A DNA stretch of 36,455 bases from NCBI GenBank assembly GCA_902781655.1, contig CACZJZ010000031.1, positions 1 to 36,455 on the forward strand, in the 5' to 3' direction. Both the position numbers and the translations under genes were made by a program. This DNA comes from an uncultured Lachnospiraceae bacterium. GTDB lineage: Bacteria; Bacillota; Clostridia; Lachnospirales; Lachnospiraceae. The notes beneath the pieces are model-generated. The model was not told the origin of the DNA. It was given only the letters and a program-made list of their open reading frames with translations, and did not search any database. Shown in pieces: positions 1 to 9,145 of the stretch (the first letter of the stretch is position 1; each line of letters starts with the position of its first letter).

Positions 1-653
1 GGAAGCCTGCCGTGATGGTGGCTGACCACGATGGCGTCTGCGCCTGATTCTTCACAGATTGCGGCATCCCTTGTGCTGAGAACCCCCTTTGCCACAAACG
101 GAACGCCAAGTTTATGTGCGAATTCCGTAAAACCTTCGATGTCCCGGGCTGTCAGTGTGCCCATTCTTTCACCGTCGACGACATCCGCGCCGCCGTCCGT
201 CCCGATGCTGTGGTCGATATCGATGCCGACCGCGAAAGCCCTGTGTTTCACCGCAAAAGTTATCTGACTCCGGATCTTCTCGTGATCGGCGAAAGGCTTG
301 ATGATGCGAATCGTCTCAGCGCCGACGTCGGCAATTTTCGCGTAATCTGTATCCGTCTCCATTCCGACCCAGTTGACAATTCCCAGATCCTTTGCAGCCT
401 TGGCGTATTCTTCCATTGGCTGATGATCGAGTCCTGCCTTGTTCAGATGGGAAAATGCCGGCATCATAATCGGTGAGGAGAATTTCCTGCCCCAGAGCTG
501 CAGCGAAATATCTGCCTCATGCGTTCCGATGATACGCTCTTCTATGAGAATTTCATCCAGGAACCGCCTTGTGTGCCAGCTCGCATTTGACGCGTCCTTT
601 GGCAGCGCCGGGATCAGTCCTTCGGGTCCCGGCCAGATTGCTTCTTTTTCCAT
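1..653 (-). CDS. FMN-dependent alpha-hydroxy-acid oxidase/dehydrogenase family protein (3' end beyond window)
   Basis: Reading the minus strand from ATG at 653 gives an open frame to the window edge (about 217 residues, no stop), so the C-terminal part is missing. It resembles the FMN-binding TIM-barrel family of lactate oxidase, glycolate oxidase and L-lactate dehydrogenase. Visible landmarks are SSPIMMPAFSH (the family's early strand, usually P..iAP.g...l), VNWVGMETDT, the strand GVPFVAKGVLS with the FMN-phosphate/lysine element, and DAIVVSHHHGR, matching the family's SNHGGR motif with its catalytic His/Arg. The usual Asn-His-Gly-Gly is His-His-His-Gly here, so the substrate may not be lactate. 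The start is supported by GGAGGTAAGAT directly before ATG. Its 5' leader carries two hairpins (separate entries). The family call is firm; the substrate is unknown. Confidence 0.8.
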   Translation of the reverse strand, partial: MEKEAIWPGPEGLIPALPKDASNASWHTRRFLDEILIEERIIGTHEADISLQLWGRKFSSPIMMPAFSHLNKAGLDHQPMEEYAKAAKDLGIVNWVGMETDTDYAKIADVGAETIRIIKPFADHEKIRSQITFAVKHRAFAVGIDIDHSIGTDGGADVVDGERMGTLTARDIEGFTEFAHKLGVPFVAKGVLSTRDAAICEESGADAIVVSHHHGRL

Positions 654-686
654 ATCTTACCTCCACGTGCCGCACGAAGCACGGCA
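654..686 (-). promoter_or_regulatory. Hairpin plus Shine-Dalgarno leader module, copy 1
   Basis: On the minus strand the bases before the ATG at 653 read CCGTGCTTCGTGCGGCACG followed by TGGAGGTAAGAT. CGTGC (683-679) can pair with GCACG (670-666), and GGAGGT sits directly after the stem. Nearly the same string precedes the starts at 12042 and 17477. A possible minus-strand -10 (TATAAT, complement of 745-750) lies about 90 nt upstream of the start, with no convincing -35. Confidence 0.6.
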
Positions 687-690
687 TCCA

Positions 691-720
691 GAAGCAAAAT
701 CCACGCATGGGTTTTGCTTC
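691..720. repeat. Palindromic repeat with GCAAAA/TTTTGC arms, copy A
   Basis: GAAGCAAAA (691-699) and TTTTGCTTC (712-720) are perfect 9-bp inverted arms, with CCA-CGCA-TGG as an inner mini-stem. On the minus strand it would form a hairpin in the leader of the oxidoreductase gene, just upstream of the Shine-Dalgarno hairpin. The same architecture (GCAAAA, short inner stem, one unpaired A, TTTTGC) recurs at 23281 and 23392. Confidence 0.6.
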
Positions 721-762
721 AGTGCTTTTGTTCGTTCCGAATCAATTATACGCATAATTTAG

Positions 763-939
763 CTGGAGATTGACCATGATGCAACTGTCGTTGTTATTGA
801 GCATGACCTCGATGTTATTAAGAATGCCGATTACATCATTGACATGGGGCCGGGCGGCGGAAAGGAGGGCGGCAGGATCATCGCTTGCGGGACGCCGGAT
901 GAAATCAAACAGTCAGATGAAAGCATCACCGGGCATTAC
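763..939 (+). pseudogene. uvrA: uvrA C-terminal relic
   Basis: The frame containing 781 encodes [20 protein letters not shown], then [15 protein letters not shown] and CGTPDEI ending ITGHY. This is the UvrA C-terminal ABC region (the D-loop/H-switch IEHNLDVIK and the conserved DLGPEGGxGGG). Only about 59 residues survive, with a stop just upstream (TAG at 760), no start codon and no Walker A, signature or zinc modules. It is a fragment of excinuclease ABC subunit A or a UvrA paralogue. Its 3' end overlaps the HxlR relic in another frame, so the junction is a recombination scar. Confidence 0.75.
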
Positions 940-1060
940 AAACACAATGCTGACCAAGGGACTCCGTGAACTTGAAGATGACGGTCTGATCACCAGAAAG
1001 CAGTTCAATGAGATTCCTCCTCATGTGGAGTATTCTCTGACGGAAATGGGAAAATCAGGA
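926..1060 (+). pseudogene. HxlR-family regulator relic (winged-helix fragment)
   Basis: A frame shifted relative to the uvrA relic encodes [20 protein letters not shown] and then [20 protein letters not shown]. This is the recognition helix and wing of HxlR-type regulators (typically [10 protein letters not shown].xLkELEeDGLI.R..y.evPPrVEYsLTe.G). The N-terminal helices and the C-terminal dimer helix are missing; after EMGKSG the reading leaves the family pattern and stops at 1097-1099. No ribosome binding site or plausible start is kept. It is almost certainly non-functional. Confidence 0.7.
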
Positions 1061-1194
1061 TTTTGTCCCCGGGAGAAGAAGCAGCATACGATACAGTAAT
1101 TTCACTGGAAGAAGATAAGGGAAAATTCCTGTAGGAATCATGCATCTTGTCAGACCAATTCTACTCTTACCCGGAGTGATCGCTGGCGGAGACC

Positions 1195-2400
1195 TTACGA
1201 AAGCCCGTTTCTCTGTCGATACTCCGTTGGCGTCATGCTGACAGCTTTCCGAAACTCAGCCGTAAAATAGCTCTGGGAGCTGAAGCCGAGTCCGCGGCAG
1301 ATATTCTGGATCGAATCATTGCTGCTGAGAAGTGCGAGTTTGGCAAGCTCGAGACGCCTTGCCCGCTGGTACTGCTGTATCGTAAGACCCGTATGTTTTT
1401 TAAACTCTCTGGCCAGATAAGATTCGGAATAGCCCAATCCTTCTGCGATCTTCGGCACACTCGGTGTATTCTCCAGATGGGTGTCAAGATACTGGCGCAG
1501 CTTCTGCATGAGGGGAGGGGTCGCTTTCGCGCGGCAGTCATGAACTCGCTGAACAAAATCGTCCTGCATGGATGCGTTGATTTTGGTGACCTCCTCAAAG
1601 CTTCTCGCATTCTCCACACTGTTGATGTAACGGTCTGCGAGGGTATAGGAGACTTCCGGTGAAAGCCCTCCCCGAATCGCCGCTCTGGCACAAAGGGAGG
1701 TGAAAATGATCACAGCGTTTTTAAAATGCCGCAGGGTATCTCCGTTCCCGAGAGGGGCCATTCTCCCACGTCCAACGAGCTGGGCGGCGCGCTTGCGGTA
1801 GTCCAGATTTCCCTCTTCGATCAGGCGAAGCAGCTCCTGCTCCATTGCCCAGGTGCCGTGAGAGGAATTCCGCGGTTCTTCCTGCCTGACCGCATTTGAG
1901 GTGGAGTTCCGGTCGGCAAAACGGAAATCGCCCGGGTCCAGATGCTCTTCCCAAAGGCAGAAGTGCAGCATCAGCCCATAGTCCATGAAATGGTTGATGG
2001 GGAGCATGGGAAGCGCAGAGAGCTGCTGGCATAGCCTGCGCTTTTCTCTACCTGAGATTCCCAGCTCAGAGACGTCGGATTCCAGGCGGTAAGCGGCGAT
2101 GTCCTCCATGAAGACCGGGCCGAGCAAATGGTAATTGCGAAGTTCGTTTTGTTCTTTTTCAAAATCCAGGAGCCAGAGCAGGTCGGCATAGCCGGTAATG
2201 ACGACGGGAGAAGCGTCCCTTGCCAGAAGGGCGAACTCCTCCGGAGCCCCTGCTCCCAGGCCGAGCAGCGCCGGGATGTGTGGGGCGAAAGGACAGCTCG
2301 TGTCCGCAACCTGCAGCTCCCGGTTCAGAACGGTATAATTCAGCTCGAGACCGCAGCGCAGCAGCTCCCGGAAGAAGGAGAGCTTATGGGCAAGTTTCAT
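1195..2400 (-). CDS. AraC-family transcriptional regulator
   Basis: A 401-residue protein. The last ~100 residues form the double helix-turn-helix of the AraC/XylS family: LRQYLDTHLENTPSVPKIAE, GYSESYLAREFKKHTGLT, then the second HTH IQNICRGLGFSSQSYFTAEF and the closing MTPTEYR. The N-terminal ~290 residues match no sensor domain I can name and have no membrane segment, so this is a cytoplasmic regulator, unlike the two-TM AraC proteins of many gut Firmicutes. The ATG at 2400 follows GAGGTGTGAAGATTT, an acceptable ribosome binding site. It is transcribed divergently from the sugar symporter at 2550 and probably activates the transporter-GH2-GH78 operon in response to the imported glycoside. 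The inducer is unknown. Confidence 0.88.
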   Translation of the reverse strand: MKLAHKLSFFRELLRCGLELNYTVLNRELQVADTSCPFAPHIPALLGLGAGAPEEFALLARDASPVVITGYADLLWLLDFEKEQNELRNYHLLGPVFMEDIAAYRLESDVSELGISGREKRRLCQQLSALPMLPINHFMDYGLMLHFCLWEEHLDPGDFRFADRNSTSNAVRQEEPRNSSHGTWAMEQELLRLIEEGNLDYRKRAAQLVGRGRMAPLGNGDTLRHFKNAVIIFTSLCARAAIRGGLSPEVSYTLADRYINSVENARSFEEVTKINASMQDDFVQRVHDCRAKATPPLMQKLRQYLDTHLENTPSVPKIAEGLGYSESYLAREFKKHTGLTIQQYQRARRLELAKLALLSSNDSIQNICRGLGFSSQSYFTAEFRKAVSMTPTEYRQRNGLS

Positions 2401-2549
2401 AAATCTTCACACCTCATTTTGTGAACATCGCAGAAAAGCAGAAGAAGGCTCAATAAGCAATAAAAACAGCGAATAAATGATAAGGTATTTTCTCCCTTTT
2501 TGCTATAGTAAAATCACCAAAACCTAAAAACGATGAGGAGGGATTTTCC
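2401..2549 (+). promoter_or_regulatory. Divergent promoter region between AraC regulator and sugar symporter
   Basis: A 149-bp AT-rich intergenic region. A TATAGT hexamer at 2504-2509 is a plausible -10 for the symporter operon. No good -35 lies 17 bp upstream (TAAGGT), as expected for an activator-dependent promoter. The symporter ribosome binding site is GAGGAGGG, 8-9 nt before ATG 2550. The A-rich stretch between 2440 and 2485 with repeated ATAA motifs is where an AraC protein might bind; this is inference. Confidence 0.5.
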
Positions 2550-3950
2550 ATGGCAAGAAAAGAGAAACTCAACGAGAAGGGCATACCCTACGGCGCCAGA
2601 CAACGGATGCCCATCTGGTACGGCGGCGTGTGGTCCACCCGCGGCATTTCGGCGGCCATCAACGTGGTCCTGTGCATGAACATCGCGTTCTACTGCACGG
2701 ATGTCGTCGGTCTGAACGCCACGGTCGTCGGCACGCTGTTCCTGGTTTCCAAGATCATAGATGCCTTCACTGACCTCGGCTTCGGCTTCATCCTGGACAG
2801 GACCCATACCAGGTGGGGCAAAGCCAGACCCTATGAGGTGTTCATCATCTTTGAGTGGCTGTTTGCCGCCCTGATGTTCATGGTTCCCAACGCCAGCCAG
2901 ACTGTGCAGTATATCTGGCTGTTCATCATGTACACGATGGTCAACGCCGTCTGCGCCACGGCTCTCGGCGGCATCGACTCGGTTTACATGGCCCGTGCCT
3001 TCACCACCGAGCAGAACCAGATCAAGGCGATGTCTATCAACGGTTTTATCGTTATGTTCTGCTCCATCGTCTTCAACATCGTATTCCCGCGCTGGCTGGC
3101 TACGAGCGGCACCACGCAGGCCGGCTGGACGAAGCTTGTCATCTCTCTCGGCATCGTAATGTCCGTGATTGGCATCCTCCGCTTTATCTTCTGCAAGGAG
3201 ATCGTGGTGGACGAGTCCACGGCTGACGGCAAGAAGGTTGCCAACGATCTGAGCCTGAAGGAATCTCTCGGCCTGGTCAGCAAGAACAAGTATCTCTATA
3301 TCGTCGTGGGACTCATGCTCCTCACCTTCGTCGTCAACAACATGCAGACGGCGACCACCTACTACTTCAAGTACATCTATGGCGATCTGGCAGCCCAGGG
3401 TACCGCAGCCATCACCAGCATGGTTGTTGTTCCCGCGCTGATCTTCTTCCCCATGCTCTCCAGAAAATTCGGCACCACGAAGATTCTGCAGGCCTGCTGC
3501 CTGATCGGCATCGTCGGAATGCTCATTCGCACCATCGGCGGCCCCAATATGGCGACCATCATCATTGGCGGTCTGCTCTTCGGGATCGGCATTATGCCCA
3601 TCTCCATGATGATCAACACCTACCTCATTGACTGCATGGACTACGGCGAGTGGAAGACCGGCGTACGCATCGAGGGACTGGTCGCCTCTATCGCAAACTT
3701 TGCCTCCAAGGTCGGCAACGGCATCGCCGTTGGTCTGGTTGGCCTGATCATGGGCCTCGCGGGCTATGATGGACTGGCCGCTACCCAGTCGCCATCCGCC
3801 AACAGCGCCATCGTGTTCCTATACAACATCCTGCCGATGATCCTGTTCGTCCTTATGTTCGTGCTGAGCCTGATGTACAAGGTGGACAGTATCCGCCCGC
3901 AGATGAACGCGGATCTGGCCGCGAGACATGGAGAAATCAAAGCGGGATAA
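2550..3950 (+). CDS. GPH-family glycoside-pentoside-hexuronide:cation symporter
   Basis: A 466-residue, ~12-TM transporter of the major facilitator superfamily, GPH family (MelB, XylP, UidB relatives). The family's cytoplasmic loop 2-3 signature is seen as DAFTDLGFGFILDRTHTRWG followed by KARPYE (MelB has D.ltDp..G...D.t.tr.GkfrP). A second conserved segment is YLIDCMDYGEWKTGVRIEG in the C-terminal half, matching the DyGeyktGrR element of the family. It would import a glycoside with Na+ or H+ for the cytoplasmic GH2 and GH78 enzymes encoded next. The ATG at 2550 has a strong GAGGAGGG site. Exact substrate unknown; a rhamnosyl-glycoside or a beta-glycoside/glucuronide fits the neighbours. Confidence 0.88.
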   Translation: MARKEKLNEKGIPYGARQRMPIWYGGVWSTRGISAAINVVLCMNIAFYCTDVVGLNATVVGTLFLVSKIIDAFTDLGFGFILDRTHTRWGKARPYEVFIIFEWLFAALMFMVPNASQTVQYIWLFIMYTMVNAVCATALGGIDSVYMARAFTTEQNQIKAMSINGFIVMFCSIVFNIVFPRWLATSGTTQAGWTKLVISLGIVMSVIGILRFIFCKEIVVDESTADGKKVANDLSLKESLGLVSKNKYLYIVVGLMLLTFVVNNMQTATTYYFKYIYGDLAAQGTAAITSMVVVPALIFFPMLSRKFGTTKILQACCLIGIVGMLIRTIGGPNMATIIIGGLLFGIGIMPISMMINTYLIDCMDYGEWKTGVRIEGLVASIANFASKVGNGIAVGLVGLIMGLAGYDGLAATQSPSANSAIVFLYNILPMILFVLMFVLSLMYKVDSIRPQMNADLAARHGEIKAG

Positions 3951-4136
3951 CGCAATATCAGGGATGTCAGATAACAATTAACATACGAACGCTACACTTT
4001 TCGCTCCGAAACAGGGCGACGGATATTGCATGGTATCCGGCGATCTCCATGATAAAGGGGTTGGAACTCAAGCAGTCGCATGACTTCTTCCCTGGAAAGA
4101 AGTGACGGCAGAGCGGGAAGTGAAAGGAGCACAGGC

Positions 4137-6434
4137 ATGCAGAAAAATACGTTCAACAATGGCTGGACTTGCAACGGGAAAGCTGTCACGCTGCCGCATG
4201 ACGCGCAGATCAGCGAGAAGCGCGGTGCGGACGTATCCAACAGCGGCCACGGGTATTTCCCCGGAGGCGTTTATACCTATGAAAAGGTCTTTACCGCTCC
4301 CGCTGAGTGGGAGGGAAAGGATATTCTCATCGAGTTCGAGGGCATATATAAAAACGCAACGGTTTCTCTCAACGGGAAAGAGCTCTGCTTCCATCCCTAC
4401 GGCTACACGGGCTTCTTTGTGGAATTGACAGATTTGATTTACGACGGTGAGAACAAGCTGACCGTGGTTGCGGACAACTCCAGACTCCCCAACTCCCGCT
4501 GGTACTCCGGCTCCGGCATCTACCGCCCCGTGTGGCTGCACGTCTGCGAAAAGGGAGGCCTGCGCCCTGAGAGCGTGAAGATAAGCACAGTATCCATCGA
4601 TCCTGCTGTCGTGAAGATCGAAAGCCCCGTTTCCGTCAAGGCGGATGTGGACGGCGTGAGCGGCGAGGGCACAAGCTTTGAGCTCACGATCCCCAACGCA
4701 AAGCTCTGGAGCGACGAAACGCCTTATCTCTATACCGCAAAGATCACGGCCGGTGAGAACGATGCGATAGAGATTCCCTTCGGCATCCGTCAGATCACCT
4801 GGTCGAACAAGGGACTGTTCATCAATGGCAGGGAGACTCTGCTGCGCGGCGGCTGCGTCCACCACGACAGTGGTATCCTCGGCGCCGCGACCTACGCCGA
4901 GAGCGAGGAACGACGGGTGCGCATCTTGAAGGAAAACGGCTTCAACGCGATTCGTTCCTCCCACAATCCGGCTTCCAGGGCGCTGCTGGACGCCTGCGAC
5001 AAATACGGCATGTACGTCATGGACGAGACCTTCGACATGTGGTACAACCGCAAGAACCCCTATGACTATGGCGTCGACTTCAACGATTGGTGGGAGCGCG
5101 ACACGACTGCTATGGTGGAGCGGGATTTCAAGCATCCCTCCGTCATTCTCTACTCCATCGGTAATGAGGTGGCCGAGCCCTTTGAGCAGAGGGGAATCGA
5201 TGCCGGGAAGGCGCTGGTCGATCTCTGCCATAAACTCGACTCCACCCGTCCCGTCACCTGCGGCACGAATCTGATGATTATCAGCCGCGCCGCCAAGGGG
5301 CAGGGTATTTATCAGGACGGTGAACAGAAGACCGGCACCGGGGGCAAGAAGCAGAAGGAGGGCGGCAACGCAAGTCTCGCCTTCAACATCATGGCCTCCT
5401 TTATCGGCACCGGTATGAACAAGGGAGGCAACTCCAGAAAAGTGGATGCGCTGACCACGCCCTTCCTGGATTCTCTGGATATTGCGGGTTATAACTACGG
5501 ATCCGGCCGCTATCCGCTGGAGAAGAAGGCCCACCCCAATCGCGTCGTCTTAGGCAGCGAGACCTTCCCGCAGGACATCTGGAAGAACTGGCAGATGGTG
5601 AAGAAGTACCCCTACCTCGTGGGCGACTTCATGTGGACGAGTTGGGACTATCTGGGCGAAGCCGGGATCGGGGCCTGGAGCTACACCGGCGGCATGCCCT
5701 TCAACAGGCCTTATCCCTGGGTGCTGGCGGGCGCGGGTGTCATTGATATCCTCGGTATCCCCGACGGCAGCTGCAAGTATGCCGCCACGGTCTGGGGGGT
5801 GGAAGGCAATCCCGTCATCGCGGTAAAGCCTGTGAATCACCCCGGTGTGCGCCCGTCGAAATCTGTCTGGCGCGGCACCAACGCGATCCTGAGCTGGAGC
5901 TGGGCGGGCTGCAAGGGGAATAAAGCCGAGGTCGAGGTCTACTCAGATCAGACCACGGTGGAGTTGCTTCTCAACGGCAAGAGCGCCGGCAGAAAAAAAG
6001 TAAAAGAATGCAGGGCAATTTTTAAGGTCAAGTACGTCCCTGGCACGGTCACGGCAGTGGCCTATGACGCCTCCGGCCGTGAAACCGGTCGCAGTGAGCT
6101 TATATCCGCCGCCGCGCCGCTGAAGATCGCGGTGCGGCCGGAGAAGGCAGATGTCAGGCCTGGCGGGATCGTGTATGTTCCCGTCAACATCGAGGACGCA
6201 AACGGCATCGTGGAATCCAACGCCGACCGGAAGCTGACCGTTACCGTCGAGGGCGGCGAACTGCTGGCCTTCGGCAGTGCCAACCCCTGCACTGAGGAGC
6301 AGTACCACACCGGCAGCTTCACAACCTATTACGGACGCGCCCTGGCAGTTGTCCGTGCGGGCGAGACCGGATTTGTCAAGGTGACTGCGACGGACGGCGA
6401 CAAGACCGGCTCGTCAGAGATTGCCGTCAAGTGA
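4137..6434 (+). CDS. Glycoside hydrolase family 2 (beta-galactosidase/glucuronidase-like)
   Basis: A 765-residue cytoplasmic enzyme. I prefer ATG 4137 over the in-frame ATG at 4080 because AAAGGAG lies 7 nt upstream and the N-terminus then begins at the usual jelly-roll sugar-binding domain (residues ~1-140, with RWYSGSGIYRPVWLHV). A shortened Ig-like domain follows (~140-235). The TIM barrel starts at LLRGGCVHHD and includes FNAIRSSHNPASRALLDACD. The acid/base is Glu344 in YSIGNEVAEP and the likely nucleophile is Glu475 in LGSETFP. The C-terminal ~180 residues look like the DUF4982 and Ig-like modules common in gut GH2 enzymes. The NxK uronate motif of beta-glucuronidases is not seen, so a neutral beta-glycoside is more likely. 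It overlaps the next gene by 4 nt (GTGA), indicating translational coupling. Confidence 0.88.
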   Translation: MQKNTFNNGWTCNGKAVTLPHDAQISEKRGADVSNSGHGYFPGGVYTYEKVFTAPAEWEGKDILIEFEGIYKNATVSLNGKELCFHPYGYTGFFVELTDLIYDGENKLTVVADNSRLPNSRWYSGSGIYRPVWLHVCEKGGLRPESVKISTVSIDPAVVKIESPVSVKADVDGVSGEGTSFELTIPNAKLWSDETPYLYTAKITAGENDAIEIPFGIRQITWSNKGLFINGRETLLRGGCVHHDSGILGAATYAESEERRVRILKENGFNAIRSSHNPASRALLDACDKYGMYVMDETFDMWYNRKNPYDYGVDFNDWWERDTTAMVERDFKHPSVILYSIGNEVAEPFEQRGIDAGKALVDLCHKLDSTRPVTCGTNLMIISRAAKGQGIYQDGEQKTGTGGKKQKEGGNASLAFNIMASFIGTGMNKGGNSRKVDALTTPFLDSLDIAGYNYGSGRYPLEKKAHPNRVVLGSETFPQDIWKNWQMVKKYPYLVGDFMWTSWDYLGEAGIGAWSYTGGMPFNRPYPWVLAGAGVIDILGIPDGSCKYAATVWGVEGNPVIAVKPVNHPGVRPSKSVWRGTNAILSWSWAGCKGNKAEVEVYSDQTTVELLLNGKSAGRKKVKECRAIFKVKYVPGTVTAVAYDASGRETGRSELISAAAPLKIAVRPEKADVRPGGIVYVPVNIEDANGIVESNADRKLTVTVEGGELLAFGSANPCTEEQYHTGSFTTYYGRALAVVRAGETGFVKVTATDGDKTGSSEIAVK

Positions 6435-8992
6435 AAGAAAATATGAAGGCAACACATTTACAAGTCGAATACCTGACCGAGCCTCTGGGACTCGGCAACC
6501 CGAAGCCCCGGTTTTATTGGCACGCGGAGGGCGGAATCACGCAGAGCGCCTATCAGATCGTGTGCAAACGGAATGAAAAGACTGTATGGGACAGCGGAAA
6601 AGTAGAAAGCGCTTCTATGACGCACATCCCCTATGCGGGACCTGACCTGCACAGCCGTGAACGTGTGAATTGGTGCGTGCGGCTCTGGGATGAAAACGGC
6701 GAGCCGGGAGAACTCACAAATAGCCACTTTGAACTTGGACTTTTGAACGAGAGCGACTGGACGGCCAAATGGATCTCCGGCGACTATAAGCCCGATCCCA
6801 AACGGCGCTATCCTGTGGACTGCTTCAGGAAGGATTTTGCCGCAAAGGAGGTCGTGAAGGCGCGGCTCTATGCCACGGCCCGCGGGGTCTATGATGTGAC
6901 GGTAAATGGAAAACGCATCGAGGACTTTATCCTGGCTCCGGGATCGACGGATTATCGCAAGCGCATCCAGGTACAAACTTATGATGTGACGGAGTATATC
7001 AAAGAAAACAATACCATTGAACTGAGACTCGCTGATGGCTGGTATCGCGGCAGCGTGGCAGCCTACGGCGTCACGAACGTCTTTGGCACGCAGACCAGCG
7101 TACTTGCCCAGCTGGAGTTGACTCATGTCGACGGCAGCGTGCAAACGGTCATCACCGACGAGAGCTGGGCCTGGTCCAACGACGGCCCCATCCGCTTTGC
7201 CGATCTCAAGGACGGCGAGGTGTATAACGCGACCATGCAGCCGGGCTATTCCGGCAAGGCGCAGGTCGTGAAAGCGCCCAAGGGTGTGACGCTCTGCGCC
7301 TCAGACAACGTGCCCGTCACGGAGCATGAGCACTTCACCCCGACGCTGCTGCCCGGCAAGGTGCTGGACTTCGGACAGAATATCGCCGGGTCTTTGGCAT
7401 TCCGCGTGAAGGGGAAGAGGGGACAGCGATTACGCATCGTATGCAGTGAGTATTACGATATAAAAACGCAGTCCGTCATCCGGAACGCTGTGGAGACGAA
7501 ACCGGCTTCCGGCTGGACACGGCAGAAGCTGATCCTGAAGCTGCTTGCGCAGAAAGTCATTGGAGAGGCGGTGGATACCCCTCTGCAGGAGATCCTGTTC
7601 ACCTGCTCGGGCGGCGAGGACGTCTATAAAACCAGCTTTACGGTCTTCGGCTTCCGCTACGCGCAGATCATCGGTGACGTGGACATCAGGCCCGAGGACT
7701 TCACTTCCATCGCGCTCTATTCCGACCTGGAACAGACAGGTGACTTCTCCTGCTCCGATGAGCGGGTGAATCAGCTGGTGAAAAACACCCGCTGGAGCAT
7801 GAAGGGCAATTTCCTGGACGTACCCACCGACTGCCCCACACGGGAGCGGCTGGCCTGGACCGGTGACGCACAGGTGTTCTTCCATACCGGCGCCTATTTC
7901 ATGGACACGGCCGCTTTTTTCAAGAAGTGGCTTCGCGACATGGCCGATGGCCAGTATAAAGACGGCTTTATCGGTGCTGTCATGCCCTATAGCGGCGTGG
8001 AGATGATGTACAAAGCCACCGGCGGTTCGGTCGGCTGGGCGGACGCGATCTATCTGATCCCGTATCGCTATTACAAGCGTTTCGGCGACAAAGAGCTGCT
8101 GCGCCGGTGCTGGCCGATGATGAAGAAGTACGCGGACACGCTGCTGAAAAGGATCGAGAAGGACGGCCACTATGTAAAGGGTGTCCACCTGGGCGAGTGG
8201 CTGGAGCCTGTGGAGTTCCGTGACAAAGTCAACGGCGCCCGTGCCAGGCACCCCGAGGAGGCCACGGCTTACCTCTATCTCACCATGCGCACGATGGCGG
8301 AGATCGCGTCCTTACTGGGCGAGCCCTGCGGCGATTACGAAAAAGCCGCCGGTCGCGCAAAGTTGGCTTATCCCAGGTACGCCGAGCTGGACACCAACCG
8401 CCAGGCAAAATTGGTGCGGCCGCTTGCTCTGGGGTTGCTGGACGGAGAGGAAAAGGAAAAAGTACAGGAGAGACTGATCAGGGCGGTGCAGGACTACCGT
8501 TATCGTGTTGGCACAGGCTTTCTTTCCACCCCTTTCCTGCTCGACGAGCTGACCAAAGCCGGAGCGGACGAAACGGCCTACCGGGTGCTGCTGAACCCTG
8601 AAAAGCCCGGCTGGCTCTATGAGGTGCTGCAGGGCGCTACCACGATCTGGGAGACCTGGGAAGGCTATGTTGGCAAAAACGCCGTTGACAAGGGCGACGC
8701 CGGAAGTCTGAACCACTATTCGCCCGGCGCGGTGTGCCAGTGGCTGTTCGATACCTGCGCGGGCATCCGCGTGGACGGAGAAAACCATTTTGTGATCGCC
8801 CCCATCCCCGGCGGGACGCTGACCCACGCCGAGGCCTGCTATAAGAGCCTGTATGGCGAGGTCACCAGTCGCTGGGAGAAGACCGAAAACAGCGTGACGT
8901 ACACCATTACGATTCCCACCAACTGCACAGCCCAGATCCGTCTGCCGGGCAGAGAAGCGTTCACCGCGACAGCAGGAAAGCATCAATATTGA
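6431..8992 (+). CDS. GH78 alpha-L-rhamnosidase
   Basis: An 853-residue enzyme (GTG start; alternative ATG 6443) that hydrolyses terminal alpha-L-rhamnose from glycosides. N-terminal beta domains (~1-330) include the rhamnosidase N-terminal segment AWSNDGPIRFADLKDGEVYN. The (alpha/alpha)6 barrel carries DCPTRERLAWTGDAQ. Asp467, Glu472 and Asp479 have the same spacing (+5, +12) as Asp567/Glu572/Asp579 of Bacillus RhaB, and Glu741 in TTIWETWEG sits 274 residues after the first Asp, as Glu841 does in RhaB. All four acidic residues are therefore retained. There is no signal peptide, so it acts inside the cell after import. The GTGA overlap with the GH2 gene and the lack of a separate strong ribosome binding site imply coupled translation. 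Confidence 0.93.
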   Translation: MKENMKATHLQVEYLTEPLGLGNPKPRFYWHAEGGITQSAYQIVCKRNEKTVWDSGKVESASMTHIPYAGPDLHSRERVNWCVRLWDENGEPGELTNSHFELGLLNESDWTAKWISGDYKPDPKRRYPVDCFRKDFAAKEVVKARLYATARGVYDVTVNGKRIEDFILAPGSTDYRKRIQVQTYDVTEYIKENNTIELRLADGWYRGSVAAYGVTNVFGTQTSVLAQLELTHVDGSVQTVITDESWAWSNDGPIRFADLKDGEVYNATMQPGYSGKAQVVKAPKGVTLCASDNVPVTEHEHFTPTLLPGKVLDFGQNIAGSLAFRVKGKRGQRLRIVCSEYYDIKTQSVIRNAVETKPASGWTRQKLILKLLAQKVIGEAVDTPLQEILFTCSGGEDVYKTSFTVFGFRYAQIIGDVDIRPEDFTSIALYSDLEQTGDFSCSDERVNQLVKNTRWSMKGNFLDVPTDCPTRERLAWTGDAQVFFHTGAYFMDTAAFFKKWLRDMADGQYKDGFIGAVMPYSGVEMMYKATGGSVGWADAIYLIPYRYYKRFGDKELLRRCWPMMKKYADTLLKRIEKDGHYVKGVHLGEWLEPVEFRDKVNGARARHPEEATAYLYLTMRTMAEIASLLGEPCGDYEKAAGRAKLAYPRYAELDTNRQAKLVRPLALGLLDGEEKEKVQERLIRAVQDYRYRVGTGFLSTPFLLDELTKAGADETAYRVLLNPEKPGWLYEVLQGATTIWETWEGYVGKNAVDKGDAGSLNHYSPGAVCQWLFDTCAGIRVDGENHFVIAPIPGGTLTHAEACYKSLYGEVTSRWEKTENSVTYTITIPTNCTAQIRLPGREAFTATAGKHQY

Positions 8993-9007
8993 ACGACACA
9001 GGAAGAA

Positions 9008-9139
9008 ATGAATATGATCGCAGTATAGAGCTTCGGGCTGAAAAAAGAATTTGCACCCGATTTGACCGGAACCATCCGCAAGAACCACGAGATCGGCTTT
9101 GACGGTATCGAGCCGCTGATCCTGTTACAGGCGGAGTAG
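9008..9139 (+). pseudogene. Sugar phosphate isomerase/epimerase N-terminal relic
   Basis: An AGGAAG site and ATG (9008) begin a frame reading MNMIAV, stop, SFGLKKEFAPDLTGTIRKNH, EIGFDGIEPLILLQAE, stop. SFGLKKEF...GT..K..EIGFDGIE is the first beta-alpha unit of xylose-isomerase-like TIM barrels (AP endonuclease 2 superfamily). A TAG at 9026 replaces an expected sense codon, a second stop follows at 9137, and the rest of the barrel is absent. It probably was the third gene of the rhamnosidase operon. Confidence 0.65.
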
Positions 9140-9145
9140 GGGAAA

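Noticed and set aside
4068-5534. 488-codon open frame on the minus strand
   Set aside because: Antisense to the GH2 gene, which has an intact catalytic core; composition is that of a shadow frame.
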